Source: a virus. Taken from it: DNA of 25,094 nucleotides. The stretch is from the IMG/VR virus record IMGVR_UViG_3300035670_001172, positions 1-25,094 of that record, one strand, 5' to 3'. Of the stretch, positions 1 through 5,337 are shown piece by piece; the stretch's first letter is position 1; the number at the start of each line of letters is the position of its first letter. The notes under the pieces were generated by a model that had not been told where the DNA came from, did no database searches, and saw only the letters and a list, made by a program, of their open reading frames with translations. The translations under genes and the position numbers were made by a program.

Positions 1-41
1 TTCGCCATCCTGATTACCTCGTCTTGTCGTATTTCAATCAT
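1..41 (-). CDS. Small phage protein, N-terminal fragment cut by window edge
   Basis: Only the first 13 codons lie in the window, reading MIEIRQDEVIRMA. The ATG overlaps the stop of the upstream gene in an ATGA arrangement, the same coupling used by most genes of this operon, which is why I accept so short a fragment. The residues DEVIRMA resemble EDIIKMA at the start of the protein encoded two genes upstream, so this may be another member of the same N-terminal module family. Function unknown. Confidence 0.45.
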   Translation of the reverse strand, partial: MIEIRQDEVIRMA

Positions 42-247
42 GGCATTCCTTTCAAGTGTTTTGCCATAAGCATTTGTTTTATGTGCTCAGGGATCTTGGG
101 CAGCGGAGCCCATGCAACTGCCCAATCTGTCCAAGTCCCGATTACGCAAACACCTCCAGCGTTTAGCAGCAGCATCTTTACTCCGCGCGGTGGCGTCTCA
201 TCGTCTGGTGTTCGCCAGACAGCGTTGCCGGCTAAATACTCTTTCAT
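38..247 (-). CDS. DUF551-like small phage protein
   Basis: A 69-residue protein. It has an early Trp-x-x-Pro segment (near residue 11), a central hydrophobic strand region (VKMLLLNAGGVCVIGTW) and a closing AWAPLPKIPEHI motif. This arrangement resembles DUF551-type phage proteins, which end in a W-x-PLP-x-x-P motif; these are small, carried in accessory regions and have no established biochemical role. The start is fixed by an ATGA overlap with the preceding gene. The opposite strand also has open frames here, but they lack family resemblance. Function unknown; the family call is by eye. Confidence 0.7.
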   Translation of the reverse strand: MKEYLAGNAVWRTPDDETPPRGVKMLLLNAGGVCVIGTWTDWAVAWAPLPKIPEHIKQMLMAKHLKGMP

Positions 248-480
248 GTCCTTGCTCGTATGGCATTGGCGCAGGCTTGCGTCCAGGCCATCTCGTTGTG
301 ATCAACTTTGCCTGTCTTGTATTCAGCGTCGATCATGTCGCAGCACACGGCCGCACACGCCTCACGCTCGGCAGCAGCGACAAGGGCAGCGAAGCGTGTT
401 ACAGACCCCAATGGTTTTTCGTCAGACCCGTACGCTAGACCAGCCTCCCGAGCCATCTTGATTATGTCTTCGTTTGTCAT
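244..480 (-). CDS. Conserved small phage protein (MTNEDIIKMAREAG family)
   Basis: A 78-residue protein from the ATG that overlaps the previous stop (ATGA); a further upstream ATG would add five residues but loses that coupling. It begins MTNEDIIKMAREAG, followed by a helix FAALVAAAEREACAAVC and ends AIRART. This two-part layout, a short N-terminal helix and an Ala/Glu-rich helix ending in Cys, recurs in many small phage proteins of Betaproteobacteria. No catalytic signature is visible. The N-terminal helix resembles the starts of two other genes in this operon, suggesting a shared interaction module. Function unknown. Confidence 0.7.
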   Translation of the reverse strand: MTNEDIIKMAREAGLAYGSDEKPLGSVTRFAALVAAAEREACAAVCCDMIDAEYKTGKVDHNEMAWTQACANAIRART

Positions 481-668
481 ACCGGCCTCGGCCACAGGTA
501 AGAGACCGCGTATTTATAACCCTTGTCAATCAGCGTCTGCTCTTTTACCTCACGCCCGCCAGGAAGAACGTACGTTTTTTTCTTGCTGTAGTGCGGGACG
601 ATCATGATTTCGTGCGCGTAATAGACATCTACCCAATCGTGATCCTGCATCTTTGCTTCTATTTTCAT
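477..668 (-). CDS. Hypothetical small phage protein
   Basis: A 63-residue, mixed alpha/beta-looking protein rich in Tyr and Lys (MKIEAKMQDHDWVDVYYAHE, later YVLPGGREVKEQTLIDKGYKYAV). It begins one base after the stop of the upstream gene (TGACATG) with an AGGA about eight bases before the ATG, and its own stop overlaps the next start, so it sits tightly in the operon. I do not recognise a family. An internal Met at residue 7 is an alternative start. Confidence 0.6.
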   Translation of the reverse strand: MKIEAKMQDHDWVDVYYAHEIMIVPHYSKKKTYVLPGGREVKEQTLIDKGYKYAVSYLWPRPV

Positions 669-669
669 G

Positions 670-1026
670 TCATTGTCCTATGTTAAAAGGGTTGTTATAA
701 AACTTTGTTTCTACGGTGACTCTGCTTTTGTGAAACTTGGGCTTTTGTTTGATCACGGGTTTTTCTTCAACTTTGTCGGTTACAAACTCGTAAACACGTT
801 CTTTCCCCAACACATTCACGATTACCTTTGTTTTTAGGTAGCCTTTTCTGGTCAAGTTCCTAAGATTTCTGTCGCAAGATCTTTTGTCCGTTTTCATTTG
901 CAACTGAACCTGTTTCAGAGTCGCTGGTGTCTTACGTTTCTTCAGGTAAGCAAGAACCTTTGACTGACCATCGGTCATTGTTGATTTCCATTTGATGGAG
1001 TCACTCATGTTGTGATCGCCGCTCAT
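670..1026 (-). CDS. Winged-helix-like DNA-binding protein
   Basis: A 118-residue basic protein. Residues roughly 20-75 read as a winged helix: a helix in SKVLAYLKKRKTPATLKQVQ, a recognition-helix segment DKRSCDRNLRNLTRKGYL, then a wing strand TKVIVNVLGKERVYEFV. The C-terminal 40 residues are Lys/Pro-rich and probably disordered. The chosen ATG overlaps the upstream stop (ATGA); a longer reading starting nine codons earlier is possible but would run into the upstream gene. The neighbour upstream is a second winged-helix-like protein, so the pair may regulate the phage early region. The target is unknown. Confidence 0.65.
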   Translation of the reverse strand: MSGDHNMSDSIKWKSTMTDGQSKVLAYLKKRKTPATLKQVQLQMKTDKRSCDRNLRNLTRKGYLKTKVIVNVLGKERVYEFVTDKVEEKPVIKQKPKFHKSRVTVETKFYNNPFNIGQ

Positions 1027-1343
1027 GATTTTCTTTGGTAGTAATAAGACCACGCGCCAATATGCTGCTTGAATAGCTTTTCCTTAGTGATCAGCTTGCG
1101 AGCCTCGAGCGCTCTCATCATCTTAAGAGCGTTTTGCGTTGTACATCCAAACTGATCGGCTAGGTTTTGCAATGACTTGGGCTCAGTAAGCGCATCCAAA
1201 TAGATCTTCTGAGTTTTGGTCAGCGGTCTAAATTGCCTGATAAGTCGCTTGCCAAACTTTTCAACAGACGCTTGGAATTTAGGCCTGCCCGATACCATCA
1301 CACCCATCGTCCGAGCCAATACAAGGATTTCTTGCTTATCCAT
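1023..1343 (-). CDS. Winged-helix/MarR-like phage protein
   Basis: A 106-residue protein. The start MDKQEILVLARTMG resembles the N-terminal helix of other genes in this operon. Residues about 40-95 form a helix-turn-helix pattern: LTKTQKIYLDALTEPKSLQ, LADQFGCTTQNALKMMRAL as the probable recognition helix, and EARKLITKEKL leading to a wing ending WSYYYQRKS. This fits a DNA-binding winged helix. It overlaps the preceding gene by eight bases and the following one by four, so it is translationally coupled. Probable transcriptional regulator; no operator can be assigned. Confidence 0.7.
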   Translation of the reverse strand: MDKQEILVLARTMGVMVSGRPKFQASVEKFGKRLIRQFRPLTKTQKIYLDALTEPKSLQNLADQFGCTTQNALKMMRALEARKLITKEKLFKQHIGAWSYYYQRKS

Positions 1344-1674
1344 TTCTTTCCTTTAGCTTGGCTTCGATGGCGCAAGCAAAATTGCCCCAGTGCTGATTTC
1401 CTGAATAGATCTCTTGTATTTCATAAGCCGTCAGCCCAACCCATTCACGCTTTGGTGGTGCGGTGTAAAGTGGTTCAACCCAATTACTTTCCGTTGGTTT
1501 ACAAGCAAATTTGTTTGATAATTTTCTGTCAGGTGATGTAGAACGCCACGCCACAGGCTCTTGCTCTGTCTCCAGTGCTTGGCGCAACACCTCAACGGCT
1601 TTTGTTTTTGCCGCCCAATTTCCCAGATTAGCCTCGAGCGCTTCCAAAGCAATTTGCATAGCTTCTCTGCTCAT
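1336..1674 (-). CDS. Conserved phage protein with EPVAW / PLYTAPP motifs
   Basis: A 112-residue protein of a layout frequent in phages and prophages of Betaproteobacteria. It has an N-terminal helix (MQIALEALEA, then KAVEVLRQALE), EPVAW at 39-43, EPLYTAPP at 67-74, REWVGLT at 76-82, and a helical tail (FACAIEAKLKERN). The motif pattern makes the reading frame very likely correct. No enzymatic signature is present and the role is not established. The start overlaps the stop of the MazG-like gene (ATGA). Confidence 0.75.
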   Translation of the reverse strand: MSREAMQIALEALEANLGNWAAKTKAVEVLRQALETEQEPVAWRSTSPDRKLSNKFACKPTESNWVEPLYTAPPKREWVGLTAYEIQEIYSGNQHWGNFACAIEAKLKERNG

Positions 1675-2015
1675 TTGTCAGCCCTCGCAATTGCCGCTGC
1701 ATTACTGTAAGTCTGGCCGTAACGCTTTCTAAGTTTCTCTATGTTTGCTTGCAGAACGTCTTCGCGGTCTATGCAGAATGCTTGCCGAATCCCTTGTAGG
1801 TAAAACTCTATGTCGCCAAGTTCTTCGATGAGGTTTGTGAAGTCCAGCGGCTTTTGGTAGATCGCAAACTTCTTGATCGTGTCTAAAAGCTCGCCAGCCT
1901 CACCAGATACGCCTATAGCCATGTGCAATGCGTAAGCCTGCATAGGTGTTAGCTCGTCGATGATTTCTTGCCCTGGCTTTGCTAACTGGCTTACTAGTTC
2001 GTGATGTTCTTTCAT
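1671..2015 (-). CDS. MazG-like nucleotide pyrophosphohydrolase
   Basis: A 114-residue protein of the all-alpha NTP pyrophosphatase superfamily. These enzymes hydrolyse (d)NTPs to monophosphate and pyrophosphate; phage versions are proposed to clean nucleotide pools or affect (p)ppGpp signalling. The metal-binding signature is visible as E39-x-x-E42 (SGEAGELLD) and E65-x-x-D68 (EELGDIEFYL). The length fits the single-domain family. I chose the ATG preceded by GAGG with a seven-base spacer; a longer frame starting 11 codons upstream would overlap the preceding small gene. The substrate cannot be deduced from sequence alone. Confidence 0.85.
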   Translation of the reverse strand: MKEHHELVSQLAKPGQEIIDELTPMQAYALHMAIGVSGEAGELLDTIKKFAIYQKPLDFTNLIEELGDIEFYLQGIRQAFCIDREDVLQANIEKLRKRYGQTYSNAAAIARADK

Positions 2016-2022
2016 AGTTACC

Positions 2023-2166
2023 TCAAAACGGCGCTGGTTCAAAAGCAATAGGCTCAGGCTTGATCTTCTTAGGCTTGACCCATTTATTGCCTACAAATGC
2101 AGGAAACGGCCATTTGCCAGCCTTTACTGCTTTCTTGATTGTTGCGTCTACTTTCTCGTCTTTCAT
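2023..2166 (-). CDS. 47-residue basic phage protein
   Basis: A short gene encoding 47 residues, starting MKDEKVDATIKKAVKAGKWP and ending KPEPIAFEPAPF. Its ATG overlaps the stop of the loader-like gene (ATGA), and its TGA lies eight bases before the MazG-like start, partly forming that gene's GAGG ribosome site. It fills exactly the gap between two solid genes. The protein is Lys-rich at the front (KKAVKAGKWPFPAFVGNKWVK) and Pro-rich at the end. I do not recognise a family. Support comes from spacing and coupling, not homology. Confidence 0.6.
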   Translation of the reverse strand: MKDEKVDATIKKAVKAGKWPFPAFVGNKWVKPKKIKPEPIAFEPAPF

Positions 2167-2477
2167 GCTCGCCTCATCAGTGATTTAAGTTTGCTGATCT
2201 CTTGCAATCCTCGCTCTTTATCAATCGGAGCAGCAAGCATTTTCACGATAGGCGGCGGCGCCATCCGACAAACGGCACGAAACTGGATGACATTCGGCGG
2301 TCTGTCTGGCAAGCATTCAAGACCGTAAGCAATCTCATGCGGCCGAAATCCTGAGAGTTCTTTAGCCCAGTTTTGCATGACTTCTTGGATCTGAACGTCT
2401 CTGTACTGATCCATAAAAGCCTTGCCATAAGTAAGCGCCATCTTTTTGAAGATGACCTCAATGATTTGAATGTCCAT
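2163..2477 (-). CDS. Replication protein P-like / helicase-loader-like phage protein
   Basis: A 104-residue protein. The first two thirds contain the pattern F-x-x-x-A-x-x-YG, then QNWAKELSGF, HEIAYGLECLP, PPNVIQFRAVCR. This resembles the short conserved core of phage replication P-type proteins, where a W-x-x-x-L helix is followed by a 'PP-x-x-x-x-F-x-x-x-C' segment. Lambda P loads DnaB helicase at the origin, and the position directly after a DUF1376 replication protein fits that role. The protein is much shorter than lambda P (233 residues), so it may be only the conserved core or a different adaptor. It starts with a one-base overlap (TAATG) on the upstream stop. Confidence 0.55.
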   Translation of the reverse strand: MDIQIIEVIFKKMALTYGKAFMDQYRDVQIQEVMQNWAKELSGFRPHEIAYGLECLPDRPPNVIQFRAVCRMAPPPIVKMLAAPIDKERGLQEISKLKSLMRRA

Positions 2478-3196
2478 TAGCCCTCCAGCAGGTCTTGGTG
2501 GGGTGTAATGTCGATTTCTCGTCGCTTACCAAAAATGGCTTCTATGTTTTGCTTGTATAAATCGTCTTTCTTGACCTCTTCCGTGACCCACTCAGCCTTA
2601 AAGCCTCTCCAGCCCCTAGCGCAGCAAAGCTGAAGAACCTTTTCTAACGTCATGCCAGCATTCACGGCTTCGCGTTTGATGCCTTTCAGCGCTGTTTCAG
2701 TAAGCGGTGATTTGTTAGCCTTCCTAAGCGCCAAAAAGTCTGACCAAACAGATTCGCTAACATCATCAGGCTTAAGCGAGCTTGCCGAGCTCTTCTTAAT
2801 AATTGGTTGTTGGTTATTGGTTATTGGTTCTTGGTTGTTGGTTGGGATCTGTTTGGCATCTGATTTCAGACCCTTTTCTAATTCCCATCTAATCTGATTC
2901 GCAGCTTTTGCAGACTTGGCTTTGCGTTGATACTTCTTTATTTCGCCATCAATCCTCTGATGCGTATACGATTTCAGATCCTCGTCATATCTGAAAAACG
3001 TACGCAACAGAATACGAACACAATCAAGATCGTCCCTAGCGCCAATCTTAAAAGCCAAAACATCAACATCGTCTGGTAGTGGGTTCTCTGACTCGTAATA
3101 AAGCCAAATAAGCCTGAGATAAAAGTAGCATTCCTTGGGGCTTAACGAAACAGTGTCGCGTAAAAAGTCCCCGATATGATGCGGGTAGTAGTGCAT
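2477..3196 (-). CDS. DUF1376 replication-initiation-type protein
   Basis: A 239-residue protein. The N-terminal DUF1376 domain (about 1-100) opens with HYYPHHIGDFLRDTVSLSP and has the RLIWLYYESENPLP helix. DUF1376 proteins are common in phage replication modules and are thought to act like lambda O, binding the origin. A low-complexity linker (about 118-132) contains TNNQEPI and TNNQQPI. The C-terminal part (about 148-205) contains VWSDFLALRKANKSPLTETA and CARGWRGFKAEW, typical of the same proteins. AAGGGAAG lies just upstream of the ATG. The linker DNA is a perfect tandem heptamer array, described separately. Biochemical function is inferred from family and neighbours. Confidence 0.8.
   Translation of the reverse strand: MHYYPHHIGDFLRDTVSLSPKECYFYLRLIWLYYESENPLPDDVDVLAFKIGARDDLDCVRILLRTFFRYDEDLKSYTHQRIDGEIKKYQRKAKSAKAANQIRWELEKGLKSDAKQIPTNNQEPITNNQQPIIKKSSASSLKPDDVSESVWSDFLALRKANKSPLTETALKGIKREAVNAGMTLEKVLQLCCARGWRGFKAEWVTEEVKKDDLYKQNIEAIFGKRREIDITPHQDLLEG
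2803..2844. repeat. Six perfect tandem TTGGTTN heptamers (candidate origin iterons)
   Basis: Six consecutive 7-base units, TTGGTT followed by G, A, A, C, G and G, fill 42 bases inside the linker of the DUF1376 gene. The period is 7, not a multiple of 3, so the first six bases are held constant across all three codon phases; protein-level selection for a repeated peptide would not by itself require that. Lambda carries its origin iterons within the linker-coding part of the O gene, so by analogy this may be the phage replication origin. Simple slippage expansion is the main alternative. Confidence 0.75.
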
Positions 3197-3227
3197 AGAC
3201 TTCCCTTCAAAGTCGCCTTCACTGATG

Positions 3228-3290
3228 GGTGCATATGGCAGGCGGGTGAAGGAACCGCTTTTCGGGAGCTACCCTAGCCAATGCGTACTA
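3228..3290 (+). ncRNA. Structured RNA candidate, C4-antisense-like
   Basis: Four nested complementary blocks are visible: GCAT (3231-3234) with ATGC (3281-3284), GGC (3237-3239 or 3241-3243) with GCC (3277-3279), GGGT (3244-3247) with ACCC (3271-3274), and CCG (3255-3257) with CGG (3263-3265) around a CTTTT loop. The asymmetric internal segment GAAGGAA is purine-rich. The layout recalls the C4 antisense RNA motif of phages and prophages, from memory only. It lies in the 108-base gap upstream of the DUF1376 gene. The plus strand is my preferred orientation, giving an RNA antisense to that gene's leader; a leftward 5' leader structure is equally drawable. Confidence 0.4.
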
Positions 3291-3304
3291 CTCAACAATC
3301 GTAT

Positions 3305-3619
3305 TCAGAAATCCACAATCTTGCAAGTCCATCCCGCTTTCAGCTTCCCCCAACCATGAACGGTGATCTTCCAGCCAGCCGCCAGGATCTTATCCAGATG
3401 CTCAGACTCTTGAATCTTCGTCACCCTTGCAGCCACATTGCCCCGGCTTGTTGTCTGCACTAAAAGCGTCTCGCCTTCCCTGATCGCCAGAATGTCGCCT
3501 ATGCCAAACAAGTCCTGGCGTATGCGAGCGTGAGGGTTCCAGCGCTCTACGATCTGACAGAGATAGCCTTCAGACCGTAGCTTTTCTAGTGATCTTTGAG
3601 TTGGTGATTTGCCGCTCAT
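3305..3619 (-). CDS. PD-(D/E)XK-like (VRR-NUC/resolvase-like) phage nuclease
   Basis: A 104-residue protein, first gene of the leftward early operon. It reads SPTQRSLEKLRSEG, then IVERWNPHARIRQDLFGIGD, then LLVQTTSRGNVAARV and a final basic stretch. This matches a widespread phage family with a compact restriction-endonuclease-like core: D36 and D42 (DLFGIGD) followed by Q55-T-T57, where Gln takes the place of the usual acidic residue in the (E/Q)xK motif. Such proteins are usually annotated VRR-NUC or Holliday-junction-resolvase-like. Activity is not proven for the family, and the missing Lys (Thr57) is a caution. No strong ribosome site precedes the ATG. Confidence 0.65.
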   Translation of the reverse strand: MSGKSPTQRSLEKLRSEGYLCQIVERWNPHARIRQDLFGIGDILAIREGETLLVQTTSRGNVAARVTKIQESEHLDKILAAGWKITVHGWGKLKAGWTCKIVDF

Positions 3620-3706
3620 CTGCTGGTTACTGCCTTTTGTCTGCCCGTGTGCATAAGTTGAAGATACCTGTTTTATAGTGAAGTTTCTTACTTAACGGGG
3701 TTTTAC
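3620..3706. promoter_or_regulatory. Divergent early control region
   Basis: This 87-base gap separates the leftward nuclease-like operon from the rightward recombination operon, so promoters for both must lie here or inside the first genes. An AT-rich core includes TATAGT on the plus strand (3674-3679), and its complement reads TATAAA on the minus strand. I could not pair either with a convincing -35 box at 16-18 bases. No clear operator palindrome was found. The function is deduced from gene orientation. Confidence 0.4.
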
Positions 3707-3784
3707 ATGAGGAAAATAGAATGGATGGCTTACATAGCATTGGGAATGTTTTACGGGGTTCTAATGTTCCTGTTCGTGAGGTAA
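3707..3784 (+). CDS. 25-residue single-span membrane peptide
   Basis: A very short frame that opens the rightward operon. It begins MRKIEWMAYIALG, continues as an uninterrupted hydrophobic run and ends FLFVR: one predicted membrane helix of about 18 residues with basic residues at both ends. GGGG sits six bases before the ATG. Its TAA lies two bases before the ERF start, and its last codons supply the GAGG of the ERF ribosome site, so the two are probably coupled. It could be a genuine small membrane protein or a translated leader that controls ERF expression. I do not recognise a family. Confidence 0.5.
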   Translation: MRKIEWMAYIALGMFYGVLMFLFVR

Positions 3785-3786
3785 AG

Positions 3787-4389
3787 ATGAACGTCTACAA
3801 CTTAATCGCAAAAGTATCTGCCGATCTTTGCCAGCATGGAATCTCTAAAGACCGCAAGAATGCTCAGCAGTCCTACAACTTTCGCGGGATTGATGACGTT
3901 TACAACGCCCTGGCTCCGATCATCAGCAAGCACGGTCTGGTGATTCTGCCTCGAGTTATGCGTCGGGAAGTCTCCGAGCGCATGGGCAAAACCGGATCGT
4001 CACTCTTTTATGTGGTGGTCGAGGCTGAGTTCGACTTTGTCTCTTCGCACGATGGAACTAAGCACACGGTTAAGACGTTTGGCGAAGCGATGGATTCAGG
4101 GGATAAAGCTACTAATAAAGCTATGAGCGCCGCTTACAAGTACGCAGCCTTCCAGACGTTTTGCATCCCCACAGAGGGCGATAACGACGCTGACGCGACC
4201 ACACATGAAGTAAAAGCAGAAACTCCAGAGTTCACAGAAAAATTGATGCTAATCGCGGCAGCAACCAAAGAGACCTTGAAAGAAGTGTATGAAAAGTATT
4301 ACAACGAATACAAGGATTATCCCAATCTGCAAAAGCAGATCATCAAGGTTAAAGATCAACGTAAAACAGCATTAGGAATAGGACAATGA
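3787..4389 (+). CDS. ERF-family single-strand annealing protein
   Basis: A 200-residue recombinase of the ERF superfamily (P22 Erf type), which anneals complementary single strands during phage recombination and circularisation. Characteristic blocks are QSYNFRGIDDVYNALAPII (about 28-47), LVILPRVMRRE, and the Gly/Ala block GEAMDSGDKATNKAMSAAYK followed by FCIPTEGD. The C-terminal 60 residues are a charged helical tail. I chose the ATG five bases after GAGG; a longer frame starting 22 codons earlier would run through the preceding small gene. Together with SSB and the YqaJ exonuclease downstream it forms a complete Red-like set. Confidence 0.9.
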   Translation: MNVYNLIAKVSADLCQHGISKDRKNAQQSYNFRGIDDVYNALAPIISKHGLVILPRVMRREVSERMGKTGSSLFYVVVEAEFDFVSSHDGTKHTVKTFGEAMDSGDKATNKAMSAAYKYAAFQTFCIPTEGDNDADATTHEVKAETPEFTEKLMLIAAATKETLKEVYEKYYNEYKDYPNLQKQIIKVKDQRKTALGIGQ

Positions 4390-4730
4390 ACACAGTAAAA
4401 GCGTTAGCTATAGATAAAGCGTTAAGACTGCTTAACGCGTCTGGATGCAAATATTTTGTAATTGACGAAGAAGGTAAAACTTACGGTGAATTGCCAACCG
4501 CAAAAAAACTTAAAAACCCACGAAAGTACAAACCGGGATTAATGGCTAATTATTTCAAACCTTTTTTGATTGACGTAAAAATTGGGGATGTCGTCGTCAT
4601 TCCTTTTAATGACTTTGACCCAAGAACTTTATCTGGCGCAATTACCGCTTATTTGTCTGGCAATTGGGGCAAACAATCTTATAAGTCTTGCACCACAAAA
4701 TCTTCTGTTGAAATATTGAGGTGCTCATGA
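4386..4730 (+). CDS. Conserved phage protein of unknown function
   Basis: A 114-residue protein coupled to ERF by ATGA. It contains KALRLLNASGCKYFVIDEEG, a basic middle (AKKLKNPRKYKP), GDVVVIPFNDFDPRTLSGAI and a closing SVEILRCS. The pattern, two small alpha/beta halves with a 'GDVV-x-x-P' turn, recurs in phage recombination operons as a conserved hypothetical; I recall no defined role. The basic centre is compatible with nucleic-acid binding. This gene is visibly more AT-rich than its neighbours. Confidence 0.65.
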   Translation: MNTVKALAIDKALRLLNASGCKYFVIDEEGKTYGELPTAKKLKNPRKYKPGLMANYFKPFLIDVKIGDVVVIPFNDFDPRTLSGAITAYLSGNWGKQSYKSCTTKSSVEILRCS

Positions 4731-5050
4731 GAGACCCTCACGCAGCGGTTGACTACATCCTAAAACATGCTGGCAAGTTTGCAGAAGCTCGCGCTCAGCG
4801 TGTTTATTTGGAAGAGTTTAGGAAGAGCAAGAAAGCGCTTCTAATGCAGCTAAACACGGCTCAGCCAATCTCGGCGCAAGAGCGTGATGCGTACGCTCAC
4901 CCTGAGTATTTGGAGCTTTTAGAGGGCTTAAAACAAGCCGTGGAAATAGAAGAAAAATTACGATGGGATCTTATTGCTGCTCAGGCTCGCGTGGAAATTT
5001 GGCGCTCAGAACAAGCAAATGCCCGAGCAGACATTAGGAATACGCAATGA
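4727..5050 (+). CDS. Conserved coiled-coil phage recombination-operon protein
   Basis: A 107-residue, almost wholly helical protein beginning MRDPHAAVDYILKHAGKFAE. It continues with YLEEFRKSKKALLMQ, AQERDAYAHPEYLELLEGLK and RWDLIAAQARVEIWRSEQA. This family recurs next to ERF/RecT, SSB and HNH-type genes in phages, which suggests a recombination or replication accessory role, but none is established. The ATG overlaps the previous stop and follows GAGG by five bases; a GTG two codons earlier is less likely. Confidence 0.75.
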   Translation: MRDPHAAVDYILKHAGKFAEARAQRVYLEEFRKSKKALLMQLNTAQPISAQERDAYAHPEYLELLEGLKQAVEIEEKLRWDLIAAQARVEIWRSEQANARADIRNTQ

Positions 5051-5337
5051 CTTATCGGAATCAAAAACTGTTGGAAACCGTACGCGAGTTTGAGTGTGCT
5101 TTATGCGGCGCTGAAGATGGAACGGTGGTGGCCGCACACAGCAATCAACTTAGAGACGGGAAAGGAAAAGGCATAAAGGCACACGACTATAGGATTGCAG
5201 CACTTTGCTACAGGTGCCACATGGCTATAGACCAAGGGCACAGAATGAATAAGCAGGAAAAAGAAGCAATGTGGGAGCAAGCACATCGCACAACAATCGG
5301 TTGGTTATTTGAAAGAGGAAAAGTATGGGTTCGGTAA
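5047..5337 (+). CDS. DUF1364-type zinc-binding nuclease-like protein
   Basis: A 96-residue protein with an HNH-like zinc arrangement: C17-x-x-C20, H31 in VAAHSN, the stretch GKGKGIKAHDY, then C54-x-x-C57-H58 and D62. DUF1364 proteins are small phage proteins related to HNH/Ref-like nucleases and occur in recombination regions; cleavage has not been shown for most. The position between ERF and SSB supports a recombination nuclease role. It starts in an ATGA overlap and its end overlaps the SSB start by 13 bases. Confidence 0.8.
   Translation: MTYRNQKLLETVREFECALCGAEDGTVVAAHSNQLRDGKGKGIKAHDYRIAALCYRCHMAIDQGHRMNKQEKEAMWEQAHRTTIGWLFERGKVWVR

Noticed and set aside
24-607. Overlapping open frames on the plus strand at the left end
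   Set aside because: They lie opposite three coupled minus-strand genes with recognisable phage motifs; their own peptides are compositionally odd and lack ribosome sites.
2803-2844. CRISPR array or transposon-end interpretation of the heptamer array
   Set aside because: Units are only 7 bases with no spacers, and no transposase or terminal inverted repeats are nearby.
3620-3706. Exact promoter boxes in the divergent region
   Set aside because: TATAGT/TATAAA are present but no -35 box at proper spacing was found, so only a general control region is reported.
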